This document shows positions 18,150-28,414 of a stretch of 64,000 nucleotides of DNA, one piece after another. This DNA is from an uncultured Clostridium sp. (GTDB taxonomy: Bacteria > Bacillota > Clostridia > Clostridiales > Clostridiaceae). The notes beneath the pieces are model-generated. The model was not told the origin of the DNA. It ran no database searches and saw only the letters and a list, made by a program, of their open reading frames with translations. The translations under genes were made by a program, and so were the position numbers. The stretch lies in the NCBI GenBank assembly GCA_900548455.1, contig URKQ01000011.1, positions 1-64,000 on the forward strand, in the 5' to 3' direction. Within the stretch, counting starts at the first letter, position 1. Each line of letters opens with the position of its first letter.

Positions 18150-19295
18150 CTATTCTACTGTCTTTATAAAACTCTCTATATTATCTAATGCTAATTTTAA
18201 CTGTTCCTTACTATAGCAATAGGATATTCTAATGTAACCTTCTCCTCCACTACCAAAAGCATTTCCTGGAACTACAGCTACTTTTGCTTCATTTAGCAAC
18301 TTCTCTGCAAACTCCTCACTTGATAACTTATACTTTTTTATGGACGGAAATATATAAAAAGCTCCTTTCGGTTTTGTAACTTCAAATCCCATATCCATAA
18401 GTCTAGAATAAACATATTCCATACGTTCTTTTAAGTTATTTTTTATATATTCAACATGATACATAGATTCTCTTAATCCCATCAATGCACCATATTGACC
18501 AACCGATGGTGCACAAGAAACATTATATTGATGAACTTTAATAAATTCATTCATTATTGATGCTTCAGCTGCTACATAACCTATTCTTATTCCTGTCATA
18601 GAAAACATCTTAGAAAAACCGCCAACTAATATTATTCTACTTCTTAACTCATCATATGGTGCTAAAGAGTAGTATTTATCAAAAGTGATTGATGAATACA
18701 TCTCATCACTAATAATTAATATATCCTCATCCTTTAACATTTTATATAACTCATCACACTCATATTTACTTAAAAGCATTCCTGTGGGATTACACGGATA
18801 TGACAATATAATAGCTTTAGGTTTTTCACTTTTAATTATTTCTTTTAACTTTTTTAAATCTATAGTTAAATCCTTTTTAAGTGGATATTCTATTGGAGTC
18901 CCTCCAACTATCTTTATACAACTTTCATAGGCAGCATATGCAATTTCAGGTATTAACACCTTATCTCCTTCATTTAATATGGTTTGAAAAATATTCAGGA
19001 TTGCTTCACTACCACCTACAGTTACACAAATGTTTTCCATAGTATAATTGCTACCATTTAAATTAAGATATTTCGCAATCTCTCTTCTAAGCGGCTCAAT
19101 TCCTGCATTTGATGTATAGGTAGTTTTATCTTCATCAATTGCTTCTTTCATAGCTTCTTTAATCTCTACTGGTATTTTAAAATCAGGTTCTCCCAAAGTT
19201 AAAGAAATAGCGCCCTCAACTTTCATGACTTTATTATAAAATCGCCTTATTCCTGATATTTGTATATTTTCAACTTTTCTTGATAAATTAATCAT
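18150..19295 (-). CDS. patA: PLP-dependent aminotransferase, probably N-acetyl-diaminopimelate aminotransferase
   Basis: Class I/II aminotransferase fold, 381 aa. The PLP lysine is Lys229 in GGFSKMFSMTGIRIGY, with NPTG (169-172), DEMY (197-200) and the C-terminal carboxylate-binding Arg in EGYIRISYC. Specificity cannot be read from the motifs. The neighbouring dapH encodes the acetylase-branch enzyme, whose product needs such an aminotransferase (PatA in Bacillus), so this is the best candidate. It is co-directional with cobA, 24 bp downstream, and convergent with dapB. It could instead be a broad aromatic or aspartate aminotransferase. Confidence 0.75.
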   Translation of the reverse strand: MINLSRKVENIQISGIRRFYNKVMKVEGAISLTLGEPDFKIPVEIKEAMKEAIDEDKTTYTSNAGIEPLRREIAKYLNLNGSNYTMENICVTVGGSEAILNIFQTILNEGDKVLIPEIAYAAYESCIKIVGGTPIEYPLKKDLTIDLKKLKEIIKSEKPKAIILSYPCNPTGMLLSKYECDELYKMLKDEDILIISDEMYSSITFDKYYSLAPYDELRSRIILVGGFSKMFSMTGIRIGYVAAEASIMNEFIKVHQYNVSCAPSVGQYGALMGLRESMYHVEYIKNNLKERMEYVYSRLMDMGFEVTKPKGAFYIFPSIKKYKLSSEEFAEKLLNEAKVAVVPGNAFGSGGEGYIRISYCYSKEQLKLALDNIESFIKTVE

Positions 19296-19319
19296 AAATT
19301 GTTCTTTTGCTCCTAATAT

Positions 19320-19859
19320 TTAAAATTCTATTCCTCTTCTAGCTGGAACTCCTTTTTCAAAATAATGTTTAATATCACGCATTTCAGTTACTAAATCCGC
19401 TCTCTCCATTATGGCATCAGGTACATTTCTTCCAGTCATAATCAATTCCACATCATCTGGTTTTAAATCAATCAAATCTATTAATTGTTGTTCTGTTATA
19501 AGTTCATTAGATAATGTTCCCATAATTTCGTCCATAATTAATATATCACAATTTTTTTCCTTAAGTTGTTGTATGCAAAAATCGTATGCCTTTTGAATAT
19601 CTTCCTTTAACTCTAATTTTTCCTTATCATTTAAATTCCAAAAAAAATCTCTTGGTCTTTCAAATCTATGTATGGTAAAATATGGGGCCATCAACTTTGC
19701 AGATTCTAGTTCTCCTGTTATTCCACTTTTTAAAAACTGAACCATGCATACCCTATATTTATTACCAGCTGCCCTAGTAGCTAATCCAACTGCTGCCGTA
19801 GTTTTACCTTTACCATTTCCAGTATAAATTTGAATATATCCCTTGGTTAAATTTCCCAT
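19320..19859 (-). CDS. cobA: Corrinoid adenosyltransferase
   Basis: ATP:co(I)rrinoid adenosyltransferase of the CobA/BtuR/CobO family, which converts reduced corrinoids to adenosylcobalamin. The P-loop variant is TGNGKGKTT (13-21), followed by VGLATRAAGNKYRVCMVQFLK, and the conserved DEI motif is in CDILIMDEIMGTL. The 179-aa length fits. The product is the cofactor of the B12-dependent ribonucleotide reductase encoded at 54.7 kb. AGGAGG precedes the start. It heads a two-gene unit with the aminotransferase. Confidence 0.94.
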   Translation of the reverse strand: MGNLTKGYIQIYTGNGKGKTTAAVGLATRAAGNKYRVCMVQFLKSGITGELESAKLMAPYFTIHRFERPRDFFWNLNDKEKLELKEDIQKAYDFCIQQLKEKNCDILIMDEIMGTLSNELITEQQLIDLIDLKPDDVELIMTGRNVPDAIMERADLVTEMRDIKHYFEKGVPARRGIEF

Positions 19860-20144
19860 AGTAACCTCCTAATAAATTTTTTATTTTTTCTTTCTACTTA
19901 ATTATAACATTATTGAAAATTAATTTATCCCCAAAATATTTCATTTTTTATATTGTTTATGATATAACTATATTAGTAAAATTTAAAAATGCAAATTATT
20001 AATTGTAAAATACATATATATTATATTCAATAAAAACTTATTTATTTATTTTTTATTATGAAATGCGTATAATATATATATTACACTTGATTCAAGTCAT
20101 TAATTAAAAATACTAAATAAATTTTTGGAAGGAGTTTTAACTAT

Positions 20145-20855
20145 ATGGATTATAACTTTACAGATCCTTATGAAATTGCAAGATTTATAAAAGAATCTAA
20201 AAAGTCAACGCCAATAAAAGCCTACATTAATGGTAATTTAAAAGATTGCGATTTTAATAACATAGAATCTTTTGGAGACGGAAATTTTTATGTACTTTTT
20301 GGTGATAGTGCAGATATTCTTCAATTCATTGATAAAAACAAAGAAAGAATACATAATTATAAACTAGAAAATGACAGAAGAAATTCTGCTATACCTATGC
20401 TTGATATAAAAAATATTAATGCTAGGATAGAACCAGGTGCAATAATTAGAGATAGAGTCTCCATAGGTAATAATGCCGTTATCATGATGGGTGCAGTTAT
20501 TAACATTGGTGCTGAAATCGGCGATGAAACTATGGTAGATATGAATGCTGTTGTAGGCGCAAGAGGAAAATTAGGAAAAGGTGTACACTTAGGAGCTGGT
20601 GCAGTGGTTGCTGGTGTGTTAGAACCACCTAGCAAGGACCCATGTGAAATTGGAGACAATGTACTTATTGGAGCTAATGCTGTAATTCTTGAAGGTGTAA
20701 AAATAGGTAAAAATTCTGTTGTAGCAGCAGGGTCAATTGTTACTACAGATGTTCCAGAAAATGTAGTAGTAGCAGGTTCACCAGCTAAAATTATTAAAGC
20801 TGTTGACGACAAGACAAAAAGTAAAACTGAAATCTTAGCTGACCTAAGAAAATAG
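20145..20855 (+). CDS. dapH: Tetrahydrodipicolinate N-acetyltransferase
   Basis: Acetylates tetrahydrodipicolinate using acetyl-CoA, which defines the acetylase branch of diaminopimelate synthesis. The DapH N-terminal domain ([21 protein letters not shown]) precedes a left-handed beta-helix of hexapeptide repeats ([20 protein letters not shown], then [13 protein letters not shown]). The length of 236 aa is typical. The ribosome site GGAAGGAG precedes ATG 20145. It stands alone, divergent from cobA, with a TATAAT at 20068-20073 as a possible -10 and its own terminator. Confidence 0.96.
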   Translation: MDYNFTDPYEIARFIKESKKSTPIKAYINGNLKDCDFNNIESFGDGNFYVLFGDSADILQFIDKNKERIHNYKLENDRRNSAIPMLDIKNINARIEPGAIIRDRVSIGNNAVIMMGAVINIGAEIGDETMVDMNAVVGARGKLGKGVHLGAGAVVAGVLEPPSKDPCEIGDNVLIGANAVILEGVKIGKNSVVAAGSIVTTDVPENVVVAGSPAKIIKAVDDKTKSKTEILADLRK

Positions 20856-20857
20856 TT

Positions 20858-20882
20858 AAAGGCGTCATTTATTGACGCCTTT
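20858..20882. terminator. Terminator after dapH
   Basis: Arms AAAGGCGTCA / TGACGCCTTT with a 5-nt loop, followed by TACTTTT. It can also serve the convergent SSB-like gene. Confidence 0.88.
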
Positions 20883-20916
20883 ACTTTTAAAATATTCAAT
20901 TATTATTCCCTATTTT

Positions 20917-21633
20917 TTACTCAGAAGCTATTGTTACTTCTATATCTTTTTCTTCGTTTTCGTTAACGTTATCACTTTCTACTTTACCTATTATACATAT
21001 GTCGTCTCTATTTTCATCTGTAACCCTTTCCATTTTAGATATAGAAACTTCATATGCTACTTTTTTAATCACTTCAGTATCAGATACCTTTTTTTGATAT
21101 TCTCTACTTTGTAATCTTCCCCAAACTCTAATATTATCCCCAACTTCTAAACTTTTACAGAACCTAGAATTTCTTCCCCAAGCTATAGTTGGAATATAAT
21201 CTGATTTATTATATAACCTATTAACAGCCAAAAGCATATCAGCTATTTCTCTTCCAAATGGTGTAGTCCTATAAACTGGTGCTTTACATATGAATCCATC
21301 TAAGAATATTTGATTTGGATTTTTGCCTCTCTCCTTTAGTTCACGAATGTCTCTTGCAAAAACAGTTAATATTAACCTATTTGCACCATCAACAAACTTA
21401 TTATATGACCTAAGTTGTCCATCAATTACAAGCTCACTTCCTATACTTACATCAATTCCAGCGATCAAACGCTCAGATACTGTTATAACTAAAACGTCTG
21501 CAGTATCGCTAAGTCTAGGAACTTCAAACTCAAAAGTATAGAACCCCTCCCCATACATTTCGTGGCTAAAAGTTAATTCTGAAATTACTTGTCCTTCTAG
21601 ATAGATTTTGTTATTAAACATAATATTATCCAT
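20917..21633 (-). CDS. SSB-like protein with two OB folds
   Basis: Single-stranded DNA-binding-protein-like protein, 238 aa. Two OB-type halves are visible. The first (about 5-105) has NKIYLEGQVISEL, then TFEFEVPRLS, then VIDGQLRSYNK. The second (about 110-215) has IFLDGFICKAPVYRTTPFGREIADMLLAVNR, then WGRLQSREY. The second half has the SSB-like VNRxYNKSDYIPTIAWG order. It ends in an acidic tail (DNVNENEEKDIEVTIASE). It is annotated as single-stranded DNA-binding in clostridia; its distinct role from the main Ssb is unknown. GAGGGG precedes ATG 21633. Confidence 0.78.
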   Translation of the reverse strand: MDNIMFNNKIYLEGQVISELTFSHEMYGEGFYTFEFEVPRLSDTADVLVITVSERLIAGIDVSIGSELVIDGQLRSYNKFVDGANRLILTVFARDIRELKERGKNPNQIFLDGFICKAPVYRTTPFGREIADMLLAVNRLYNKSDYIPTIAWGRNSRFCKSLEVGDNIRVWGRLQSREYQKKVSDTEVIKKVAYEVSISKMERVTDENRDDICIIGKVESDNVNENEEKDIEVTIASE

Positions 21634-21874
21634 GGTAACCCCTCTTTCCCTTGGTTTTTTGTTAAAATTTACTATAATTTATATTCTTGGTCTTTAAAAA
21701 TATAACTTTTTCTAGTAAAAATTGAATATTTTTCCTAACGTTATATTACATACCCCATTTAATTCATTATAAATTAGCTGTCTAAATTTTACAATACATA
21801 TTTTCAATTATTTTTATTTTTTATATAAATTTTATGAAATTTTCTATAGTTTTATGAATTAAAGCCAATATTTA

Positions 21875-22633
21875 CTAATTTTTGATTAGTATTTGCTTCC
21901 CTGCATGGTCTAAATAGTAATTATCTTCATATATTAACTCCGATACAGTTACAAACTCGTATCCTTCCTCCTTATATTTTCTTATAATTTTTTTTAAATT
22001 TTCAGGAGTATATTTTCCATCGTTATGAAACAACATTATGGAACCTTCCTTAGCTTTACTTACAACTCTATTATACTCTACTTCAGCTCCATTCGCCTTC
22101 CAATCAACACTATCTACATCCCACTGAATTGGTTTTAATCCGGTTTCTTCAACAATCTTTACAGACATATCATTATAGGATCCAGAGGGAAATCTAAAAG
22201 TTTTAGGTGTTTTTCCAGTAAGCTTTAATATTTTGGCATTTGTTATTTCAATATCATTAACTATATTATCTTTTGAAAGTGTTGTATAGTCCGCATGTTT
22301 ATTCGAATGATTGCCAATTTCATGACCTCTATTGGCTATTTCTACAACCCTGTCCGGAAAATCATCACACCATAACCCCATAATATAAAAGGTTGCTTTT
22401 ATATCAAATTCATCTAAAATATTCAATATTTCTTCCGTCTTATCATCCCCCCAATTTACATCAAAGGTAATGCACATTTTTTTATCTTTTGTATCTACAG
22501 AGTATATGGGCAATTTTTTATTTGATGGTGCAAAAACATCTTCATTAAGCATTCTACCTAAACACGTTACAATTATAACTATTAATAACAGTCCCCCCAC
22601 TTGCTGTAATTTACATTTTATCTTATTATCCAT
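21875..22633 (-). CDS. Polysaccharide deacetylase (PdaB-like)
   Basis: Membrane-anchored NodB-domain carbohydrate esterase, 252 aa. One N-terminal transmembrane segment (VGGLLLIVIIVTCLG, 12-26) precedes the domain. Motif 1 is TFDVNWGDD (catalytic Asp58), the metal-binding His pair is in GNHSNKH (His109, His113), the Arg motif is FRFPSGSYND, and the last motif is IMLFHND. The size and single anchor resemble PdaB/YbaN, needed for spore cortex or peptidoglycan modification in Bacillus. The substrate is inferred. GGGGAAAAG precedes the start. Confidence 0.87.
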   Translation of the reverse strand: MDNKIKCKLQQVGGLLLIVIIVTCLGRMLNEDVFAPSNKKLPIYSVDTKDKKMCITFDVNWGDDKTEEILNILDEFDIKATFYIMGLWCDDFPDRVVEIANRGHEIGNHSNKHADYTTLSKDNIVNDIEITNAKILKLTGKTPKTFRFPSGSYNDMSVKIVEETGLKPIQWDVDSVDWKANGAEVEYNRVVSKAKEGSIMLFHNDGKYTPENLKKIIRKYKEEGYEFVTVSELIYEDNYYLDHAGKQILIKN

Positions 22634-22751
22634 TTCTTTTCCCCTATATTTAAGTTACTATATATAAATTTATATGCCTTCCATTTAAATATATGATATA
22701 ATTAATTATTGAAATGTATATTCATACAAATAGTTTAAAGGAGGGCACTTT

Positions 22752-23276
22752 ATGTTTGATAATTCTTTGAACTTAGCTGAAAATAAACTTCTATTACTTC
22801 ATATAGTGGATAAAGTAAATTTACCTATATCAAACATTCAGTTAACTGAAATCGTTCTTGAAAATAATTTAATTAACTATTTTACTCTTCAAGAATATAT
22901 AAATGAACTTATTTCATCTAATCTACTTACTAATATTAATCAAAATAACAAAGATAGGCTTACCATAACTGAAAAGGGAAAAGAAGTACTATCTCTATTT
23001 AAAAATAGATTATCTAATGAGGAATTAAATAAACTTGATTTATATATAGCAGGTAAAATGAATATAATAAAAAAAGAAGCCACTGTTTCCGCTGACTACA
23101 CAATAGAAAACTCCAATAGCTATGTAGTAACCCTCAGTGCTTCTGAAAACAATATCCCATTAATGGAAGTTAAATTAACGGTAGCTTCAAATAAACAAGC
23201 CAGAGAGCTATGCGAGAAATGGAAGCGCAACCCTTCTGACTTGTATACAAAGATTATTAAAGCTTTAACTGAATAA
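22752..23276 (+). CDS. DUF4364 family protein
   Basis: 174-aa cytosolic protein of the clostridial DUF4364 family, function unknown. The N-terminal 80 residues (ENKLLLLHIVDKVNLPISNIQLTEIV, then LTITEKGKEVLSLF) resemble a winged-helix fold ending in a wing-like ITEKGKE motif, which suggests DNA binding. The C-terminal part (YTIENSNSYVVTLSASENN) is a beta-rich domain. GGAGGG precedes ATG 22752. The stop codon directly touches the stop of the convergent beta-propeller gene, so the terminator lies inside that gene. Confidence 0.85.
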   Translation: MFDNSLNLAENKLLLLHIVDKVNLPISNIQLTEIVLENNLINYFTLQEYINELISSNLLTNINQNNKDRLTITEKGKEVLSLFKNRLSNEELNKLDLYIAGKMNIIKKEATVSADYTIENSNSYVVTLSASENNIPLMEVKLTVASNKQARELCEKWKRNPSDLYTKIIKALTE

Positions 23277-24161
23277 TTACCCAATAATCATCCCTGTAGG
23301 TTGGCCTGATAGTGGGATGATTATTTTTTCTTTTTGATTATTAATGTTTATTTTCATCAATGAATAATTATAACTGTCACCTACATATATATAGTCCTTA
23401 TCTGTTATAATTCCTCTTGGCATACCTCCACTTTTTATGGATGCAATATTAGAAAAATTAATAATATCTATTATAGATATAGTCCCATCTCCATAATTGG
23501 AAACGTAACAATATTTCTCATTACAAAACATATCAAAGGGACAATTTCCAACTAGAATTTTATGAACAGTTTCATATGTTTTACTCGAGATTACTCTTAT
23601 ACAACCTCTATCTAAACTTCCCATTCCACTTTCACATACTAAAATATAATCTCCATTAGGAGTAAATAATGCCTTAGTAGGAGAACTTCCAACATTAATA
23701 TTTTTTATATCACACCCATACAAGGAATCAAAAATTGTTATTGAATCATCTCCATTGTTTGCCACTACAATTTCATTCCTTATATTACAACAATCAATAC
23801 TATGAGGTGAATCTCCTGATGGAATAATTTCTATTATTTCTTTTTTTATCAAGTCAAAAGTTACTACATTATTAGAATCTCCACATATAATATATAGATG
23901 ATTACCTAGTGCACAAATATCTCTACAATACCTACCTAAATAGTAACTATCTACACTTAAATTCTCCAAATTCACAATTGAAACAGAACCATCATAACAA
24001 TTTGACACATAGAGAAACTCTCCTTGGATACATAACCCGTGAGGCCCTATTTTACTTCTATTAACCCCTGGTAGCCTAATACTTTTCTCTAAGGTAAATT
24101 TGCTAAGCTCAACTTTATCAATTTGATCTCCAGTTGTATTACAAATATATAAGTGCCTCAT
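23277..24161 (-). CDS. YncE/YVTN-type beta-propeller protein
   Basis: 294-aa protein built of about seven repeats of roughly 40 residues, each with a blade core such as LYVSNCYDGSVSIVNLE, IVVANNGDDSITIFDS and CYVSNYGDGTISIIDI. This is the YVTN/YncE beta-propeller pattern, usually a binding or scaffold protein. There is no signal peptide or membrane segment, so it is likely cytosolic. No catalytic residues can be named. Its ribosome site lies in the right arm of a hairpin at 24170-24195. The 3' end of the gene carries the terminator of the opposing gene. Confidence 0.83.
   Translation of the reverse strand: MRHLYICNTTGDQIDKVELSKFTLEKSIRLPGVNRSKIGPHGLCIQGEFLYVSNCYDGSVSIVNLENLSVDSYYLGRYCRDICALGNHLYIICGDSNNVVTFDLIKKEIIEIIPSGDSPHSIDCCNIRNEIVVANNGDDSITIFDSLYGCDIKNINVGSSPTKALFTPNGDYILVCESGMGSLDRGCIRVISSKTYETVHKILVGNCPFDMFCNEKYCYVSNYGDGTISIIDIINFSNIASIKSGGMPRGIITDKDYIYVGDSYNYSLMKININNQKEKIIIPLSGQPTGMIIG
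23283..23329 (+). terminator. Terminator of the DUF4364 gene inside the opposing coding end
   Basis: Arms AATAATCATCCC (23283-23294) and GGGATGATTATT (23314-23325), followed by a T tract to 23329. It starts 7 bp after the DUF4364 stop and lies wholly within the last 18 codons of the minus-strand gene. Confidence 0.85.
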
Positions 24162-24169
24162 AGGAATCC

Positions 24170-24195
24170 CCCCTTCATCTTATAATATGAAGGGG
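24170..24195 (-). promoter_or_regulatory. Hairpin covering the ribosome site of the beta-propeller gene
   Basis: Minus-strand arms CCCCTTCAT and ATGAAGGGG with an 8-nt loop. The right arm includes the Shine-Dalgarno run AAGGGGGG just ahead of ATG 24161, so folding would hide it. Confidence 0.5.
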
Positions 24196-24253
24196 TAAGC
24201 AATTATGACACGACTATTTTATCACCTTAAATTTATTTTTTATGAATATGTTA

Positions 24254-25555
24254 CTACATATTAAAATTTCTAATTATTTTTCTCATATCTCCAACCATAT
24301 AAAGGGAACCTGAAATTACTAATAAACTTTGTGAATCACAATATTCTAATGCTTTTCTATAAGCTTCTTCATAGTCCTCAATGGCCTCACATTGAATATT
24401 GTAAAATTCAATTCTCCTTTTTAATTCATCTGATAATTCAGCTCTATCACTATGTGGTGTTACTGCAATTATTTTACTAGCCAAAGGGCATATCTCTTTT
24501 ATCATTTCGTCAACTTGCTTATCTGCTAAAATTCCTAATATTAAAACCAGATTTTTATACTCAAAATATGTTTTTATACTTTCCTTTAACTTCCTTATTC
24601 CATCTATATTATGGGCACCATCTAAAACAACCATTGGATTTTTGTTCATCACTTCTAACCTACCTGGCCATTTAACATTTTTAAGTCCATTTATTATACT
24701 ATCCTTTGATATATGAATTCCTAATTTTCTAAGTGATTCGCAAGCATTTATTACCACATTACAATTTTGAATTTGGTGAACTCCAAGGAGCGGAAGTTCA
24801 ATTTCGTAAGTGTCCTCTCCAGCTATAACCAATTTTTGATACATGTTTCCATCTAACTTTATAACTTCCTTAAACTTAGCAGCTTTTTCATTCACTTTAA
24901 CTAAAGGTGCATTTTTTTTAATACACATATCTTCAATTACTAAAGTAACATTTTCCTTTTGAGGGTATAAAATTAAAGGAGTATTTTTCTTAATAATTCC
25001 TGCCTTTTCATAAGCTATTTTTTCTACCGTATCTCCTAAAATATGCATATGATCCATACTTATAGATGAAATAATAGTTAACTTAGGTAATATAACATTA
25101 GTTGAATCAAGCCTTCCCCCTAATCCTACTTCTACCACTGCAAAATCAACATTTTTATTAAAAAAATATAAAAATCCAGCACATGTAATTATCTCAAACT
25201 CCGTTGGATTGCCATATCCCATCGCTTCAACTTTCTCTATTACAGTAGCTACCTTTGTTATTATTTCAGCTAAATCCCCTTTAGGTATATTGGTATTATT
25301 AATTTGAATTCTTTCTTCAAACTCTTCAATATATGGAGATATATAACATCCAACTTTATATCCACTTTCTACTAATATATTAGTTAACATAGCCGTTGTT
25401 GACCCTTTGCCATTAGTTCCTGCGATATGTATAGTTTTTATTTTTTTATGTGGATTCCCTAGTAGTTCTAATATCTTCTCAGTTCTTTCAAGCCCAAGCT
25501 TACTGCCAAACTTGGCAGTCTCTTTTATATATTTGATAGCTTCTTCGTAATTCAT
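24254..25555 (-). CDS. folC: Folylpolyglutamate synthase / dihydrofolate synthase
   Basis: Adds glutamate to dihydropteroate and to folates in the cytosol. Mur-ligase type ATPase, 433 aa. The P-loop is GTNGKGST (46-53), followed by ISPYIEEFEERIQIN (substrate loop), VEVGLGGRLDSTNV, and SISMDHMHILGDT with the catalytic His. The C-terminal domain has VLDGAHNIDGI. AGGAGG precedes ATG 25555. It follows valS, separated from it by a terminator, a frequent pairing in Firmicutes. Confidence 0.96.
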   Translation of the reverse strand: MNYEEAIKYIKETAKFGSKLGLERTEKILELLGNPHKKIKTIHIAGTNGKGSTTAMLTNILVESGYKVGCYISPYIEEFEERIQINNTNIPKGDLAEIITKVATVIEKVEAMGYGNPTEFEIITCAGFLYFFNKNVDFAVVEVGLGGRLDSTNVILPKLTIISSISMDHMHILGDTVEKIAYEKAGIIKKNTPLILYPQKENVTLVIEDMCIKKNAPLVKVNEKAAKFKEVIKLDGNMYQKLVIAGEDTYEIELPLLGVHQIQNCNVVINACESLRKLGIHISKDSIINGLKNVKWPGRLEVMNKNPMVVLDGAHNIDGIRKLKESIKTYFEYKNLVLILGILADKQVDEMIKEICPLASKIIAVTPHSDRAELSDELKRRIEFYNIQCEAIEDYEEAYRKALEYCDSQSLLVISGSLYMVGDMRKIIRNFNM

Positions 25556-25665
25556 TTCAAAGCCTCCTGCATTTCATTTTTATTTCAAATTAATTTTATA
25601 TCATATATTGTATTTACTCAACATACTAAACTATCAAATTACTGCGCTAAAGAATTCTACATTAA

Positions 25666-25705
25666 AAGAGGTTGCCGAACTAAACTACTTAGTGGGCAAC
25701 CTCTT
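25666..25705 (-). terminator. Terminator after valS
   Basis: Arms AAGAGGTTGCC and GGCAACCTCTT with an 18-nt loop, 14 bp past the valS stop; TTTT follows on the minus strand. Confidence 0.85.
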
Positions 25706-25718
25706 CTTCATTAATTAT

Positions 25719-28364
25719 TTAATTATTTAATTTTTCAATACTTTCTAATACAGTATTATACATTTCTTTATATTTTTCACCTTTTGCTTTTTCTTCTTCA
25801 ACAACTTCTGCTGGAGCCTTTGATACAAATCTTTCATTAGCTAATTTCTTTTCTACTCTTTGAATTTCAGCTTCAAGCTTAGCTTTTTCTTTATTTAATC
25901 TTTCAAGCTCTTTGTCAACATCAACAAGTTCAAGCATAGGCATATAGATTTCAGCGCCCTTTGAAACTACAGAAACAGTATTTTCTGGTGCTTCTTCTTT
26001 TGATTTAATAATAATAACTTCACTTGCTGATGCAAGTTTTTCAAAATAAACTTTTCCTTCAACAAAGGCTTCTCCTGCTTCAGTTGCTAAAATATAATTT
26101 TTAACCTTTCTTGAAGGTGGTACATTCATTTCTGTTCTAGCATTTCTTGTATTTCTAATAGCATCAATTATAAAGCTCATGTGCTCTTCTGCTTTTTTAT
26201 CTTCTAATGAAGAATCAAATTCTGGCCATTTAGAAATTGTTATTGATTCACTCTCATTTGTTAAGTGAGTATATATTTCCTCTGTAATAAATGGCATTAC
26301 TGGATGAAGAAGCTTTAGACCAATTACTAAAACTTTATGTAAAACATTTAAAGCTACTCCCTTTGTTTCCTCATTATCACTATATAAAGCTGGCTTTGCA
26401 ATTTCTATATACCAGTCACAATACTCAGTCCACATAAAATCTTGAACCTTTTGAAGTGCTATTCCAATCTCGAATTTATCTAGGTTTTCAGTAACTTCTT
26501 TAACTACTTCATTAGCTCTAGATAATATCCATCTATCAGCTACAGAGTAATTTTTACAGTTCTCATATTTTTTCATTAACTCTTCATCAAGATTCATCAT
26601 AACAAATCTAGAAGCATTCCAAATTTTATTGGCAAAATTTCTAGCAGCTTCAACTCTAGATGTATAGAATCTAATATCACTTCCAGGTGCATTTCCTGTT
26701 ACTAAGGAAAATCTAAGAGCATCTGCACCATAACTATCAATTACTTCAAGTGGATCTACTCCATTTCCTAGAGATTTAGACATTTTTCTACCTTGTTCAT
26801 CTCTAACGATACCATGTATAAATACTGTGTCAAATGGAACTTCTTCCATATTATACAATCCTGAGAATATCATTCTAGCTACCCAGAAGAAAATTATATC
26901 ATATCCAGTAACCAAAGTATTAGTTGGATAGAAGTATTTTAAATCCTCTGTTTCATTTGGCCAACCTAATGTTGAGAAAGGCCAAAGGGCTGAACTAAAC
27001 CAAGTATCTAATACATCTTTATCTTGTTCTAAGTTTTCAGATCCACATTTAGTACATTTATTTGGAGCTTCTCCCTGTACTATTATTTCTCCACACTCTT
27101 TGCAGTACCATACAGGAATTCTATGTCCCCACCATAATTGTCTTGAAATACACCAATCTTGAATATTTTCCATCCAGTTAAAATAAGTTTTTTCAAATCT
27201 TTCTGGAACAAACTTAGTTTCTTTTTCTCTAACTGCTTTAATTGCTGGAGCTGCAAGAGATTCCATCTTAACATACCATTGCTTTGAAAGCATTGGTTCT
27301 ATAGTACATCCACATCTATCATGGGTACCCACGTTATGGGAATGATCTTTAACCTTTACTAAATATCCTTGCTTTTCTAAGTCTTCAACTATTAACTTTC
27401 TTGCTTCATATCTATCAAGTCCAGAATATTTTCCATATCCTTTAGAAATAGTACCATTTGCTTCAAGTACAACTATCTCTTCTAAGTTATGTCTCTTACC
27501 AACTTGATAATCATTAGGGTCATGAGCAGGTGTAATTTTAACACAACCAGTTCCAAATTCCATATCTACATAGTCATCTGCTACTACTTCAATTTCTCTA
27601 TCTACTAAAGGAAGTCTTAACTTCTTGCCTATTAGATGTGAATATCTTTCATCCTTTGGATTTACTGCAACAGCTGTATCACCTAATAATGTTTCCGGTC
27701 TAGTTGTAGCTATTTCTACAACTTCATCACTACCTATTACAGGATAATTTATATGCCAGAAATGTCCTCCTTGTTCTTCATACTCTATCTCTGCATCAGA
27801 AATAGCTGTCATACATTTAGGACACCAGTTTGTAATCCTATTTCCTTGATATATAAGTCCATTATTATATAGTTTTACAAATACTTCTTTAACAGCTTTA
27901 TCTAAATGTTCATCCATAGTAAAAGCTTCTCTTGAAAAGTCTGCAGAACAACCCATCTTTTTAAGTTGAGTTCTTATTCTGTCTCTATATTCTAAAGTCC
28001 AATCCCAAACTTTTTCTAAAAATCCTTCTCTTCCCATCTCTTTTTTATTAAGTCCTTTTTCAAGAAGAGCTTTTTCTACTCTTACCTCTGTTGCTATACT
28101 TGCATGGTCCTCACCAGGTAACCATAAAGCACTATATCCTTGCATTCTTTTACTTCTAATTAAAATATCTTGAAGAGTATTATCAAGTGCATGGCCTAAG
28201 TGTAATTGTCCTGTTATATTTGGAGGTGGCATCATTATTGTATAAGGTTTTTTATTTTCATCTACTTTAGGAGTAAAGTATTTCTTCTCTTCCCACCAAC
28301 TATATAATCTATCTTCAAATTCCTTAGGGTCATAGTTTTTTGCTATATTTTTATTTTCATCCAT
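25719..28364 (-). CDS. valS: Valyl-tRNA synthetase
   Basis: Class I aminoacyl-tRNA synthetase, 881 aa, normal for the family. The HIGH motif is HLGHALD in [15 protein letters not shown] (about 48-62). The KMSKS loop is [11 protein letters not shown] (about 525). The editing domain lies between ([17 protein letters not shown]). The C-terminal tRNA-binding coiled coil starts at [20 protein letters not shown]. Expression is set by a T-box leader immediately upstream, which responds to uncharged tRNA-Val. The start follows AAAGGTAGGATG. Confidence 0.98.
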   Translation of the reverse strand: MDENKNIAKNYDPKEFEDRLYSWWEEKKYFTPKVDENKKPYTIMMPPPNITGQLHLGHALDNTLQDILIRSKRMQGYSALWLPGEDHASIATEVRVEKALLEKGLNKKEMGREGFLEKVWDWTLEYRDRIRTQLKKMGCSADFSREAFTMDEHLDKAVKEVFVKLYNNGLIYQGNRITNWCPKCMTAISDAEIEYEEQGGHFWHINYPVIGSDEVVEIATTRPETLLGDTAVAVNPKDERYSHLIGKKLRLPLVDREIEVVADDYVDMEFGTGCVKITPAHDPNDYQVGKRHNLEEIVVLEANGTISKGYGKYSGLDRYEARKLIVEDLEKQGYLVKVKDHSHNVGTHDRCGCTIEPMLSKQWYVKMESLAAPAIKAVREKETKFVPERFEKTYFNWMENIQDWCISRQLWWGHRIPVWYCKECGEIIVQGEAPNKCTKCGSENLEQDKDVLDTWFSSALWPFSTLGWPNETEDLKYFYPTNTLVTGYDIIFFWVARMIFSGLYNMEEVPFDTVFIHGIVRDEQGRKMSKSLGNGVDPLEVIDSYGADALRFSLVTGNAPGSDIRFYTSRVEAARNFANKIWNASRFVMMNLDEELMKKYENCKNYSVADRWILSRANEVVKEVTENLDKFEIGIALQKVQDFMWTEYCDWYIEIAKPALYSDNEETKGVALNVLHKVLVIGLKLLHPVMPFITEEIYTHLTNESESITISKWPEFDSSLEDKKAEEHMSFIIDAIRNTRNARTEMNVPPSRKVKNYILATEAGEAFVEGKVYFEKLASASEVIIIKSKEEAPENTVSVVSKGAEIYMPMLELVDVDKELERLNKEKAKLEAEIQRVEKKLANERFVSKAPAEVVEEEKAKGEKYKEMYNTVLESIEKLNN

Positions 28365-28414
28365 ACTACATCCTACCTTTCTTTTTTATGTTTTTCTATA
28401 ATTTTTCAAGCATT

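Noticed and set aside
20357..20899. 180-codon minus-strand frame opposite dapH
   Set aside because: Mirror frame of the hexapeptide repeats of dapH; composition is Thr/Ala/Pro/Ile-rich as expected for a shadow.
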